DNA of 64,000 bases from DAOULY01 sp034414595 (lineage in GTDB: Bacteria > Chloroflexota > Dehalococcoidia > SZUA-161 > JAUWZY01): NCBI GenBank assembly GCA_034414595.1, contig DAOULY010000021.1:434001-498000 (forward strand), read 5' to 3'. Of the stretch, positions 7,723 to 16,917 are shown in pieces. A program made the position numbers and the translations under genes. The first letter of the stretch is position 1; every line of letters starts with the position of its first letter. The notes under the pieces were generated by a model. That model did not search any database and was not told where the DNA came from. It was given only the letters and a program-made list of their open reading frames with translations.

Positions 7723-8111
7723 TTGTCCTCCTCTTATCAGTTTTTTAAGGCTACCATTTGCCTATTATTAGACACCTACTTTCAATTTGCAGCGGAAAAG
7801 GTCATTATTTCAAGACCAAATTGGTGGGGGTTGAGTCCCGTTTTGGTCACAAATCTGCGATAAAAGGCAAGCAGAGTTCTTGCTCCTTCTGCCCGCTTAT
7901 GTCCTCTGCCAAAGTGAGACATATCAACTCTGAAAAAGCACAATCCCCACAGGTTGTTGGACATCATCGAATAACTCCCCCAGAGCAAAATGGGATCAGC
8001 AAGAAGTCGTGGCCCTGGATCGAACAGAGAGCTCCTGAAGGGTTTCTGTGAAGCAACCTATAACTAAAATAAAAAGTAAAAGCCCGCAAAAGTCCTATTG
8101 CCCTTTATGGC
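7723..8111. other. Divergent intergenic region between asp23 and the Tm-1 array
   Basis: This AT-rich stretch must hold the asp23 operon promoter, but I could not pick a clear -35/-10 pair; TAATAA motifs occur about 35 bp before the gene. The right end merges into the first promoter of the Tm-1 array. No gene is supported. Confidence 0.35.
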
Positions 8112-8140
8112 TTTACCTCAGGGACAAGCACTGATACAAT
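8112..8140 (+). promoter_or_regulatory. Array promoter 1
   Basis: TTTACC (8112-8117) and TACAAT (8135-8140) with a 17-bp spacer reading TCAGGGACAAGCACTGA, a near-palindrome with one mismatched pair. Same module as before eight other copies of the family. Confidence 0.75.
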
Positions 8141-8177
8141 AGTGGTCGTTTCATACTTGCCGCAAGGAGAAGTACAA

Positions 8178-9431
8178 ATGGCCAAGACTATAGTCATCGT
8201 CGGCACCTTAGAGACCAAAGGGGCAGAGATAAAATATATTAAAGACCTCATAGAAAGAAGAGGGCACAAGACAATCATAATCGATGCTGGCGTTTCAGGC
8301 GAGCCTCTTTTTCTACCTGATATCAGCCGCGATGAGGTCGCAGAGGCTGCCGGAACGGATTTTAGACAAGTTATAGCGTCAGATGATAAATCAAGCCCAC
8401 CTGAGATTATGGCTGAAGGGTGCTCCAGGGTCGCCGAGCAACTCTACCTTGAGGGCAAGCTGGATGGCATCCTTGCCATTGGCGGCATAATGGGGACAAC
8501 TCTCGGGTTGGGGGCGATGAAGAGGTTGCCGCTCTGGCTGCCCAAGCTCATGGTGTCTGTGATAGGCCTGACCTGCTATTCTCCACTTCTCGACCCCGCG
8601 ACGAAAAGCAGAGACATTACCATAATGCCAACAGTGGCCGATTTCTGGGGCGTAGACAACGTGACCAGGCCCATACTCCAGAATGCGGCTGGAGCCATTG
8701 CCGGTATGGTTGAGACCCATGAAAAGGAAGAACCGTCCCGGAGACCCCTGATCAGTATTATTACTTTAGGCTCAATAGTGTGTAAGCAGGCACTATGGGC
8801 CAAGCCATTCCTGGAGCAAAAGGGCTACGACGTTATCATCTTTGAGCCGACGGAAATGACGTCCGAAGAGCTCGTGGACCAGGGGCTGATCGCGGGGACT
8901 TTGGACTTCGCGGCTGGCTTTGCCTTCATAAATCAGCTGACACATGAAGCCAGCGAGAACCTAGCGCCCATGAGGTTCGGCGCAGGAACAAGAATACCGA
9001 TCCCTCAGGTCTTCTCTTGCGGGCTTGCGGAGATCATTGGCTGGTCAGAATCGCTCGGACCACTGCCGCCAAAATTCAAGAATAGGGAGGTCTATTACCG
9101 TACCGCAACGGATATAGGCATAAGACCGAGCACAGAGGAGATGGCTGCAGCCGGCGAGATGATGGCTCGAACACTCAACGAGATGAGGGGGCCGACAGCA
9201 ATGCTGATCCCAACCAGAGGCTTCTCTGAATGGGACAGGCCAGGGAACATGTTCTATAATCCAGATGGGCGCGAGGCATTTGCCGAAGCGCTAAAGGTAC
9301 ATGCAGAGCCAAAGGTCAAGGTCATAGAGCTCGACATGCACATCAATGACCCGGAATTCGCAGAACAGGCAGCAGCCATCCTCGATGACATGATCAAAGG
9401 CAAGACTAAGGCGACAGGTGCCTCCACATAA
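8178..9431 (+). CDS. Tm-1-like ATP-binding (UPF0261) protein, copy 1
   Basis: UPF0261 proteins resemble the N-terminal domain of tomato Tm-1, which binds ATP and a viral replicase; the bacterial function is unknown. This 417-aa copy has the N-terminal GTLETKG motif (Rossmann-like first strand), the Gly-rich loop GGIMGT (about 105-110), an EWDRPG motif late in the protein, and the C-terminal signature ELDMHINDPEF. It belongs to the W subtype (LPLWLPKLMVSVIG), shared with copies 3, 9 and 10. ATG 8178 follows AAGGAGAAG. The frame is open to GTG 8142, but transcription should begin at about 8147, so that extension is unlikely. Confidence 0.9.
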   Translation: MAKTIVIVGTLETKGAEIKYIKDLIERRGHKTIIIDAGVSGEPLFLPDISRDEVAEAAGTDFRQVIASDDKSSPPEIMAEGCSRVAEQLYLEGKLDGILAIGGIMGTTLGLGAMKRLPLWLPKLMVSVIGLTCYSPLLDPATKSRDITIMPTVADFWGVDNVTRPILQNAAGAIAGMVETHEKEEPSRRPLISIITLGSIVCKQALWAKPFLEQKGYDVIIFEPTEMTSEELVDQGLIAGTLDFAAGFAFINQLTHEASENLAPMRFGAGTRIPIPQVFSCGLAEIIGWSESLGPLPPKFKNREVYYRTATDIGIRPSTEEMAAAGEMMARTLNEMRGPTAMLIPTRGFSEWDRPGNMFYNPDGREAFAEALKVHAEPKVKVIELDMHINDPEFAEQAAAILDDMIKGKTKATGAST

Positions 9432-9480
9432 CCAGCAAACTCTGGGCTGGAAGCCTGAAAGGCCTGTTGCCTCTCTTTGC

Positions 9481-9509
9481 TTTACCTCAGCGACAAGCAC
9501 TGGTACAAT
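9481..9509 (+). promoter_or_regulatory. Array promoter 2
   Basis: TTTACC (9481-9486), spacer TCAGCGACAAGCACTGG, TACAAT (9504-9509). Upstream, CCAGC and GCTGG after the copy-1 stop codon can form a weak hairpin that recurs between most copies. Confidence 0.75.
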
Positions 9510-9546
9510 AGTGGTCGTTCTATACTTGCCATAAGGAGGAGCACAA

Positions 9547-10791
9547 ATGGCCAAGACTATAGTCATCGTTGGCACCCTGGACACCAAAGGGGATGAGGTC
9601 AAATACATTAAAGAGCTGATAGAAAAAAGAGGGCACAAGACAATCATCATCGATGCTGGCATCCTTGGAGAAGCTCCATTTCCACCTGACATCACACGTG
9701 AGCAGGTAGCTGAAGCTGCAAGGGCAGACCTGAAAGAAATGGCAGCCCTCGGCGAGGAAGGTAAAGCAATAGCAGCCATGGCGGAGGGGACTTCCAGTAT
9801 AGTGCAGGAATTATACTCCAGCGGTAGATTGGATGGCATAATCGCTTTGGGTGGCAGCATGGGCACATCATTAGGCATCGCCGCAATGAGGACGCTGCCA
9901 TTGGGAATGCCGAAACTCATGTTGTCCACAGTAGCTCTCACCGCTATTATGTCAGCGCAGGCAGTGAGCAAGGACCTAACTGCTATGCCAACGGTGGCTG
10001 ATTTATGGGGTATCAATCGGATAACAAAAAGGGTGCTTGAGAATGCAGCCGGGGCTATTGTCGGCATGGTTGATAACTATGAAAAGGAAGAGGTGATTGA
10101 AAAGCCCTTGATTGGCATAACCACACTGGGCTCTGCAGTCTTTAAGTACGTAACATGGGCCAAGCCCCTGCTTGAGGAAAAGGGATATGAGGTGGCGGTA
10201 TTCCACACCAATGGCATAGGAGGGCACGCATTTGAACAGTACGTAGAGCAAGGTCTGCTCGCCGGCGCTTTAGACCTATCATTCTTTGAGCTGGCTAACT
10301 ATCTATACAAAACCAACGAGGGAGTAAACAGGCTGGAGGCCATAAGCAAAATGGAGATCCCACAGGTAATCGCCCCCGGCGCTGTGCATTGGGTTGGTTG
10401 GTATGGTTCTCCAGAGATAATCCCCCCTCGATTCAGCGATCGTGAGTTACACTGGCATAACCCTCTGACATTTGGGGTGAGACTAAGCGCAGATGAGATG
10501 GTTTTTATAGCTGAGGTCATGGCCGAAAAGCTGAACAAGGCAGCTGGGCCAACAGTGGTGCTCATTCCCACACAGGGCTTTTCAGGGTATGACAGACCAG
10601 GAAAGAGCTGCTTATATCAGCCGGAAGGGCGCAAGGCATTTATCGAAGCGCTAAAGAGGCATATCGAGCCGAGAATCAAAGTCATAGACCTGGACATGCA
10701 TATCAATGACCCTGCATTCATAGAACATGCAGTTGCAATCCTCGATGACATGATCAAAGGCCAAACTAAAGCGCCGGGTGCCTCCGCGTAA
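9547..10791 (+). CDS. Tm-1-like ATP-binding (UPF0261) protein, copy 2
   Basis: A 414-aa paralogue of the S subtype: the Gly-rich loop is GGSMGT, the next segment is LPLGMPKLMLSTVALT, and the middle contains VFHTNGIGGHAFEQ instead of the FEP sequence of the W subtype. The C-terminus ends KAPGASA, a tail shared with most copies. ATG 9547 is behind AAGGAGGAG. Its own promoter lies 38 bp upstream, so it can be transcribed independently of copy 1. Copies 1+2 and 3+4 both pair a W form with an S form, which may reflect a heteromeric partner set (inference). Confidence 0.9.
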   Translation: MAKTIVIVGTLDTKGDEVKYIKELIEKRGHKTIIIDAGILGEAPFPPDITREQVAEAARADLKEMAALGEEGKAIAAMAEGTSSIVQELYSSGRLDGIIALGGSMGTSLGIAAMRTLPLGMPKLMLSTVALTAIMSAQAVSKDLTAMPTVADLWGINRITKRVLENAAGAIVGMVDNYEKEEVIEKPLIGITTLGSAVFKYVTWAKPLLEEKGYEVAVFHTNGIGGHAFEQYVEQGLLAGALDLSFFELANYLYKTNEGVNRLEAISKMEIPQVIAPGAVHWVGWYGSPEIIPPRFSDRELHWHNPLTFGVRLSADEMVFIAEVMAEKLNKAAGPTVVLIPTQGFSGYDRPGKSCLYQPEGRKAFIEALKRHIEPRIKVIDLDMHINDPAFIEHAVAILDDMIKGQTKAPGASA

Positions 10792-10841
10792 CCAGTAACC
10801 CCTGGGCTGGAAGCTTAAGAAAATTTGTTGCCTCTCTTTGC

Positions 10842-10870
10842 TTTACCTCAGCGACAAGCACTGATACAAT
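10842..10870 (+). promoter_or_regulatory. Array promoter 3
   Basis: TTTACC (10842-10847), spacer TCAGCGACAAGCACTGA, TACAAT (10865-10870). Confidence 0.75.
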
Positions 10871-10907
10871 AGTGGTCGTTCCATACTTGCCGCAAGGAGA
10901 AGTACAA

Positions 10908-12161
10908 ATGACCAAGACTATAGCCATCGTCGGTACCTTAGAGACCAAAGGGGCAGAGATCAAATACATTAAAGAGCTCATAGAAAGAAAAGGACTCAAG
11001 ACAATTGTCATCGACGGTGGCGTTTCAGGCAAGCCCTTTTTTCAACCTGATATCAGCCGCTATGAGGTCGCAGAGGCCGCCGGAATGGATTTTAGAGAAG
11101 TTATAGCGCTGGATGACAACTCAAGACCACCTGAGATTATGGCTGAAGGGTGCTCCAGGGTCGCTGAACAACTCTACCTCGAGGGCAATCTGGATGGCAT
11201 CCTTGCCATTGGCGGCATAATGGGCACAACTCTGGGGGTGGGGGCGATGAAGAGATTGCCGCTCTGGCTGCCCAAGCTCATGGTGTCTGTGATAGGCCTG
11301 ACCTGCTATTCTCCACTTCTCAATCCTGCGACGAAAAGCAGAGACATTACCATAATGCCCACATTGGCCGATCTGTGGGGCGTCGACAACGTGACCAGGC
11401 CCATACTCCAGAATGCGGCCGGAGCCATTGCCGGAATGGTTGAGACGCACGAAAAGCAAGGACCGTCCCAGAGACCCCTGATCAGTGTCATTACTTTCGG
11501 CTCAATAGTGTGTAAGCAGGTATCATGGGCTAAGCCACTCCTGGAGCAAAAGGGCTACGACGTTATCGTCTTTGAGCCGATGGAAATGACGTCCGAAGAG
11601 CTCGTGGACCAGGGGTTGATCGCGGGGACTCTGGACTTCATGGCTGGCTTTGCCTTCACAAATCAGTTGACAAGTGAAGCCATCGAGAGGCGAGGGCCCA
11701 TGAGGTTCGGGGCAGGGATGAGAAAAGGCATCCCTCAGGTCTTCTCTTGCGGGGTTGCGGAGATCATTGGCTGGTCAGAATCGCTCGGCCCAATACCGGC
11801 AAAATTCAAGAACAGGGTGAGCTATCCACGTAACGCTACGACTATAAGTATAAAAGCGAGCACAGAGGAGATGGCCAAAGCCGGCGAGTTGATGGCTCGA
11901 ACACTCAACGAGATGAAGGGACCGACAGCAATGCTGATCCCAACCAGAGGCTTCGACGAGTGGGACAGGCCAGAGTACATGTTCTATAGCCCAGACGGGC
12001 GCAAGGCATTTGCCGAAGCGCTAAAGAGGCATATAGAGCCAAAGGTCAAGGTCATCGAGCTCGATATGCATATCAATGACCCGGAATTCGCGGAGCAGGC
12101 GGTAGTCATCCTCGACGACATGATGAAAGGCAAGACTAAGGCGCCGGGTGCCTCCGCGTAA
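10908..12161 (+). CDS. Tm-1-like ATP-binding (UPF0261) protein, copy 3
   Basis: A 417-aa W-subtype copy, the closest relative of copy 1: long identical stretches run through the Gly-rich loop GGIMGT, the MVETHEK segment and the SWSESLGP-like region. This points to a recent duplication of the copy-1 block. It starts MTKTIAIVG rather than the usual MAKTIVIVG. ATG 10908 is used for the same reason as in copy 1 (AAGGAGAAG site, promoter too close for the longer frame). EWDRPE replaces EWDRPG, a change in an otherwise conserved motif. Confidence 0.9.
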   Translation: MTKTIAIVGTLETKGAEIKYIKELIERKGLKTIVIDGGVSGKPFFQPDISRYEVAEAAGMDFREVIALDDNSRPPEIMAEGCSRVAEQLYLEGNLDGILAIGGIMGTTLGVGAMKRLPLWLPKLMVSVIGLTCYSPLLNPATKSRDITIMPTLADLWGVDNVTRPILQNAAGAIAGMVETHEKQGPSQRPLISVITFGSIVCKQVSWAKPLLEQKGYDVIVFEPMEMTSEELVDQGLIAGTLDFMAGFAFTNQLTSEAIERRGPMRFGAGMRKGIPQVFSCGVAEIIGWSESLGPIPAKFKNRVSYPRNATTISIKASTEEMAKAGELMARTLNEMKGPTAMLIPTRGFDEWDRPEYMFYSPDGRKAFAEALKRHIEPKVKVIELDMHINDPEFAEQAVVILDDMMKGKTKAPGASA

Positions 12162-12211
12162 CCAGCAACCCCTGAGCTGGAAGCCCGAGAAAATTTGTTG
12201 CCTCTCTTTGC

Positions 12212-12240
12212 TTTACCTCAGCGACAAGCACTGGTACAAT
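12212..12240 (+). promoter_or_regulatory. Array promoter 4
   Basis: TTTACC (12212-12217), spacer TCAGCGACAAGCACTGG, TACAAT (12235-12240). Confidence 0.75.
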
Positions 12241-12277
12241 AGTGGTCGTTCTATACTTGCCATAAGGAGAAGCGCAA

Positions 12278-13504
12278 ATGGCTAAAACTATAGTCATCGT
12301 TGGCACCCTGGACACCAAAGGGGAGGAGATCAAATATGTTAAGGAGCTGATAGAGGGGAGGGGCCATAGGACAATAGTCATCGATGTCGGTGTCCTGGAA
12401 GAGCCTCCGTTTCAACCTGATATCGCCCATGAAAAGGTGGCAAAGGCTGCGGGGACTACGCTAAAGGAAATCATTGCCCTTGGCAATGAAGGAAAAGCGA
12501 TAGAGATGATGACGGAGGGGGCCACCAAGATAGCTAAACAGCTCCACTCCGAAGGGAAATTGGATGGCATAATCGCTTTGGGTGGCTCAATGGGCACATG
12601 GTTAGCGCTGTTGGTGATGAGAAATTTGCCCCTGGATGTGCCCAAACTCATGGTCAGCACTGAGGCATACAGCGGCTTTATAGTCCCGGATATGGTGGGC
12701 AGCGGTCAGATGCTGACTGACTGTGTTGCTGGCCTCTGGGGCCTCAACACCATAAGCAGAGTCATGCTTGAGAATGCAGTATCGGCGATCACAGGCATGG
12801 TGGAGAACCCCAGGAAAATAGTCCCACAAAAGCCCCTGATCGGCATCACCGCCCTGGGCTCCTCTGCCCTAAAGTATACTTCATATATCGGGCCGCTTCT
12901 GGAGAGCAGGGGATATGAAATGGCAGTCTTCCATATCGGGGCAGGAGGTAGGAACCTTGAACCACTCATAGAAGAGGGACTGATCGCCGGGGTCCTGGAC
13001 CTCTGCCTTATTGAGCTGACTAACTACTTAGCTGGCTTACTGTGGAGTGCAGGGCCCAACAGGCTAGAAGCAGCGGGCAGGAAGGGTATCCCTCAGGTTG
13101 TAGCTCCAGGCGGCATAGGTCTCGCGTCCTGGGCTGGACCACCGGAAACACTGCCAGCCCGGCTTAGAAATCGCGCCACGCATTCCCACAACCCCAACTG
13201 CACAGCGGTCTTGACAAACAGTAGGGAAAAGGCAAAACTTGGGAAGTTTGTAGCCCAGAAGTTGAATCGCGCTATTGGGCCAACATCAGCGGTTATCCCA
13301 ACCAGAGGCTTCGACGAATTTGATAGACCGGGAAGTGCTTTTCATGACCCGGAAGGGCGCAGGGCTTTCATCTCCGCGCTGAAAAGACATATCGAGCCAA
13401 GGGTCAAAGTGGTGGAGTTGGACATGCACATCAATGACCCGGAATTCTCAGAACAGGCCGTAGCCATCCTCGATGACATGATGAAAGGCAAATTTACCCC
13501 CTGA
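12278..13504 (+). CDS. Tm-1-like ATP-binding (UPF0261) protein, copy 4
   Basis: A 408-aa copy of a third subtype shared with copies 6 and 8: GGSMGT loop, LPLDVPKLMVST, an MLTDCVAGLWG segment replacing the usual MPTVADLWG, and SYIGPLLESRGYEMAVFH. The glycine-rich GAGGR follows. It ends at KFTP without the KAPGAS tail, and the repeated CCAGC/GCTGG spacer is absent after it, so the first array block ends here. The next two genes are on the opposite strand. Confidence 0.9.
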   Translation: MAKTIVIVGTLDTKGEEIKYVKELIEGRGHRTIVIDVGVLEEPPFQPDIAHEKVAKAAGTTLKEIIALGNEGKAIEMMTEGATKIAKQLHSEGKLDGIIALGGSMGTWLALLVMRNLPLDVPKLMVSTEAYSGFIVPDMVGSGQMLTDCVAGLWGLNTISRVMLENAVSAITGMVENPRKIVPQKPLIGITALGSSALKYTSYIGPLLESRGYEMAVFHIGAGGRNLEPLIEEGLIAGVLDLCLIELTNYLAGLLWSAGPNRLEAAGRKGIPQVVAPGGIGLASWAGPPETLPARLRNRATHSHNPNCTAVLTNSREKAKLGKFVAQKLNRAIGPTSAVIPTRGFDEFDRPGSAFHDPEGRRAFISALKRHIEPRVKVVELDMHINDPEFSEQAVAILDDMMKGKFTP

Positions 13505-13580
13505 GAGCAAGTGCAAGCGGCGCAAACGCAGTTTTCAAATAACGAGGTCGGAGAGGAACTACAGGCATCTTCCTGAAGGA

Positions 13581-14735
13581 CTATCCATCTACCAATCCTA
13601 AAGCCACTCTAAGCTGTTGGAGTTCTTCTTCTCCCTTTTCATACTTACAATAGGCCGGCTCCGTTCTGGAAAGCCTCTCCGAACAGACATTGCAGAACTC
13701 ACACCGGGCGATGTCTTTTGCCCTGCCCTTTTTCGCCTTCAGGGGCCAATCGGGGTCGCGTAGCAAAGGGCGGCACAATCCGATCAAATCTGCTTTGTCC
13801 TGTTGCAGAGCTGCCTCTGCGAAGTCCGGACTAGATATTCTGCCTGCGGTCATCACCGCAGTTGTATGACCTGCTTGCCTCAACGTTTTCCGGATATCCT
13901 CAGCAAGATAAACATTCACTCCCTCGGGCATATAGGCTGTAGGGAAGGCTCTGAAGCCGCTGTAGCCTCCTGTAGGTGGGTAGGGAAACAGCCTTCCCGC
14001 TGCCGGGGTCAGACCTGGTATATCTTCAAACTTGGCTCCACCCGAGACACTTATATAATCTATCCCCATCTCGGCAAGCTTCGTAGCGATGATTCGGGAG
14101 TGTGTCAGGGTATTGCCCTCGACTATGAAATCATCGCCATTAATTCTAATACCTATTGGGTAGTCCTTTCCCAGGGCGCTGCGCATTCGTTGGTATATCT
14201 CGGCGACAATCCTTATTCTGTTTTCAACTGGCCCTCCGTACCTGTCATTCCTTTTGTTTCTAAGCGACAAGAAAGATGAGAGACCGGTGCAGTGGGCAGC
14301 ATGAATTTCAATGGCATCGAAACCAGCCTCTTTGGCACGCACCGCTGCTTTGTCGAACTTGTCGATAATCTCTTCGATTTCCTCAATCGTGACATCGTTC
14401 ACGTCTCGCAGACGATCCCTCGGGCCTGGCAGCCAATCGAAGAGTTGGGCACATATCCTGGCATCGGTATCAGAATGCATTCGGGTAGTCAACCTCATAA
14501 GCCCAGGAATGAACTTGTCATCATAGATGAATCTGTGCCGGGGTGTCGCTCTTTGGCTAATCATGATCGCGCCAATAGTAATCATGCTGGCTCCGCCCTT
14601 TGCTCGCCTCAGATAGAAGTCTATAAGCTCATCAGTCACGAAGCCATCCTCACTGCCCATCTCCTCATGGATAGGAGCCATTACTACGCGATTTTTCAAC
14701 TCCATTTGATTAAGTACTATTGGCGAGAATAACAT
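13581..14735 (-). CDS. OYE-family NADH:flavin oxidoreductase with Fe-S cysteines
   Basis: Flavin-dependent ene-reductase fold (Old Yellow Enzyme type). The 384-aa protein has an FMN TIM barrel with the active-site HAAH motif (histidine pair expected to bind the substrate) and NGDDF/GLCRPLLRDP flavin-phosphate elements. It ends with C-x2-C-x2-C-x11-C (345, 348, 351, 363), a probable 4Fe-4S site as in 2-enoate and 2,4-dienoyl-CoA reductases. The FAD/NAD domain that normally follows in those enzymes is missing, so electrons must come from another protein. ATG 14735 is preferred over 14777 because AAGGGTGAG precedes it. It lies downstream of the swivelling-domain gene on the same strand. Confidence 0.85.
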   Translation of the reverse strand: MLFSPIVLNQMELKNRVVMAPIHEEMGSEDGFVTDELIDFYLRRAKGGASMITIGAIMISQRATPRHRFIYDDKFIPGLMRLTTRMHSDTDARICAQLFDWLPGPRDRLRDVNDVTIEEIEEIIDKFDKAAVRAKEAGFDAIEIHAAHCTGLSSFLSLRNKRNDRYGGPVENRIRIVAEIYQRMRSALGKDYPIGIRINGDDFIVEGNTLTHSRIIATKLAEMGIDYISVSGGAKFEDIPGLTPAAGRLFPYPPTGGYSGFRAFPTAYMPEGVNVYLAEDIRKTLRQAGHTTAVMTAGRISSPDFAEAALQQDKADLIGLCRPLLRDPDWPLKAKKGRAKDIARCEFCNVCSERLSRTEPAYCKYEKGEEELQQLRVALGLVDG

Positions 14736-14810
14736 ATCATAACTCACCCTTTGCCTCCGTACAGATACTGGCAACAATAAGATGTTGCTGCTATATGTTC
14801 TCGGCAGGAT

Positions 14811-16475
14811 TCATTCGAGAACGTAAACTCTGAGCAAATCGCCGTCGACTTTTATCCTGTCTCCCGTTTTGATCTTCCTGGTCGCCTCTAAGCACCCCAC
14901 GATTGCCGGAATGCCATACTCACGGCTCACAATTGCAGCATGAGCCAGGACACCTCCGCCATCGGTGACCACTCCCTTGACCACGCTGAAGACAGGTGTC
15001 CAGTTAGCATCGGTAGCTGGTGCGATTAGGATCTCCCCTGGTTGAACTTGGTTTAGCTCAGCTGGACTCATCACAACGCGGGCGATTCCCTCCACCACTC
15101 CGGGGGCAGAAGCAGTGCCAACCACGGTAGCCCCGACCTCATCAGCAGCAGCGATGGGCGATGGGGCAATCACAGCGATCAATGCATCCGCTCTTGCCAA
15201 CGTCTCCATATGTGCCGGGTTGCCCAGGAAGATCGGCAGCTCCTCACTGCCTGGCACCATGCTCAAATATCTGTTATGCTCTTCTCTGCGTCTGTCCACA
15301 GTGGGGCGCAAGTCGTATCTTTCCTGGATAGTGGCCGTCCGTCTTATCTCCTCAAAAAACAGCATGGATATGTCCTCGGGATCATTCATAATCCCGGCTT
15401 TGACGAACCTTTTACCGAATTCGATGACGGCACGTCTATATATTGAATGCGCAATGAACTCGCACCAGTAGCAGTGATCTTCGCTGAAGAAATGGGAAGC
15501 TTGGGCAGTTCTCATCAACTTGGCAAACCATTCCCTTTGCTCCTCAGAAACCTTGGCTAAGAGTCCTTCCTCTATTTCCTCTCTCTCTCTGACCAAGCGC
15601 TCCCGCTGCACTTCCGGGGCATGAACACCGCCCACAGCGAGCATTCGCCTAATCTCTGGGATGACCAAGCTTGGCTTTTCCATCCAACTGGGAGTGGAGT
15701 ATTCATTCATTCGCACCATCCGGCAGCCACCGATTTTGAGGAAGTCGCGAAATGATTGCAGCCACTGCTTACCGACATCTTTCTCATCTAATTTTTGCAG
15801 AACTTCCTCATCGGGCAGGGCACTGATAGTCTCAGCAACGCCGAGTTCCATGGCGCGGGTAGCAAGATCAGCCAGTCCTTTGTTAAGCTGGAATAATGCA
15901 TTGTCGAACCCAGACATCAACTTGGCGAAAGTGACATCAGTAGGTTTGATACCAAACATCTCGTGGCAAAGGTCACGGAAAAGGGCCATACCGCTGGTAA
16001 AGCTGTAGAATCCGAGGAAATGAATTTCCCATACTCTGTGTAGCATATTCCAGCAATCCCAAAGATGGTGGAGGAGCTCGCCGTCGCTCATCTTCTCAAC
16101 ATCCAAAGGCGTTAGGCGACCATACAAGTCCTTCAACTCCGATTTCAAACCCTCCCAATACCCAAACGGGTCCTCAAATACCGGAGCCATCTTCTCACGA
16201 AATAGCGCCTCCCGGCGTGGACGCTCATCCTCGCGTGTTACCACTACCGTCGCGTAGGCGTGACCGTTGTATATTCGCCAGTCATGCCCCTTAGCGGTCG
16301 GAAAGCAACTGACGTCGCCAGCATATAGCAGGCCACGGACAGTATGTCGAAGCCATGTCTCGATGAAAAGCGGCGTCCATGCTGGTACGCAGTGAACTAC
16401 ACTTAGAATCCAGACTTTGTAAGCCTCCAAATCGGGCTCACCCCTAAACTCATAGACATCCCAACCATATGGCAT
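14811..16475 (-). CDS. PEP-utilising-enzyme mobile (swivelling His) domain protein
   Basis: The last 110 residues form the phosphohistidine swivelling domain of PEP synthase and phenylphosphate synthase, including TDGGGVLAHAAIVSREYG with the phosphorylatable His at 512. The first 440 residues are helical, with no ATP-grasp or PEP-binding barrel that I recognise. As a split enzyme it would need a separate nucleotide-binding partner. Its position inside an array of predicted ATP-binding Tm-1-like proteins makes those candidates (inference only). ATG 16475 follows AAGGAGG. The gap to the OYE gene is 75 nt, so they probably form an operon. Confidence 0.8.
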   Translation of the reverse strand: MPYGWDVYEFRGEPDLEAYKVWILSVVHCVPAWTPLFIETWLRHTVRGLLYAGDVSCFPTAKGHDWRIYNGHAYATVVVTREDERPRREALFREKMAPVFEDPFGYWEGLKSELKDLYGRLTPLDVEKMSDGELLHHLWDCWNMLHRVWEIHFLGFYSFTSGMALFRDLCHEMFGIKPTDVTFAKLMSGFDNALFQLNKGLADLATRAMELGVAETISALPDEEVLQKLDEKDVGKQWLQSFRDFLKIGGCRMVRMNEYSTPSWMEKPSLVIPEIRRMLAVGGVHAPEVQRERLVREREEIEEGLLAKVSEEQREWFAKLMRTAQASHFFSEDHCYWCEFIAHSIYRRAVIEFGKRFVKAGIMNDPEDISMLFFEEIRRTATIQERYDLRPTVDRRREEHNRYLSMVPGSEELPIFLGNPAHMETLARADALIAVIAPSPIAAADEVGATVVGTASAPGVVEGIARVVMSPAELNQVQPGEILIAPATDANWTPVFSVVKGVVTDGGGVLAHAAIVSREYGIPAIVGCLEATRKIKTGDRIKVDGDLLRVYVLE

Positions 16476-16743
16476 GACTCATCCTCCTTATATTTTTATA
16501 TTTTGAATCTACTGCTGTGACTTCACCAAGGTGGTTTGTGCTCGATAGTAACACCTCCTCTCAGCTCGAAAACAGAAGGGCAGGGAAGCCTTTTCGCATC
16601 TCTGCCCTCAGCCATCCAAATCTCCTCCTCATCATCGTCTACTTGGTCAAATTGCTACTATTGCCTACATTCGCTAATCTCGTCCACCATGCTCGCTTGT
16701 TCTCCCCGAAGCCTCCTCCAGCACCACAGACAAGTTTGCTCAA

Positions 16744-16772
16744 CTATTACATTATTTCGAGCATGCTGTCAA
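16744..16772 (-). promoter_or_regulatory. Promoter of the swivelling-domain/OYE operon
   Basis: A consensus TTGACA (16767-16772) with a 17-bp spacer and a weaker TAATAG (16744-16749) on the minus strand. The leader would be about 260 nt. The rest of 16476-16840 shows no gene. Confidence 0.45.
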
Positions 16773-16844
16773 GTCTTGCTTGGATTTTAGTGACGTGTCG
16801 AAGAGGTGACGCTGAGCCAAGAAGGGACCATTTCCTCTCTTAGC

Positions 16845-16873
16845 TTTACCTCAGTGACAAGCACTGATACAAT
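16845..16873 (+). promoter_or_regulatory. Array promoter 5
   Basis: TTTACC (16845-16850), spacer TCAGTGACAAGCACTGA, a perfect 6-bp-arm palindrome, then TACAAT (16868-16873). It serves copies 5 and 6. Confidence 0.75.
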
Positions 16874-16917
16874 GTGGTCATTCCATACTTGTGCTACTGC
16901 TACGGGGGGAAGTACAA

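Noticed and set aside
8142..8177. N-terminal extensions of Tm-1 copies 1, 3, 7 and 9
   Set aside because: The in-frame codons overlap the transcription start expected from the TACAAT box, so they would not be on the mRNA.
9291..10067. 258-aa open frame opposite Tm-1 copies 1 and 2
   Set aside because: Repeats in the same place opposite other copies, as expected for a shadow of a repeated gene; no start signals.
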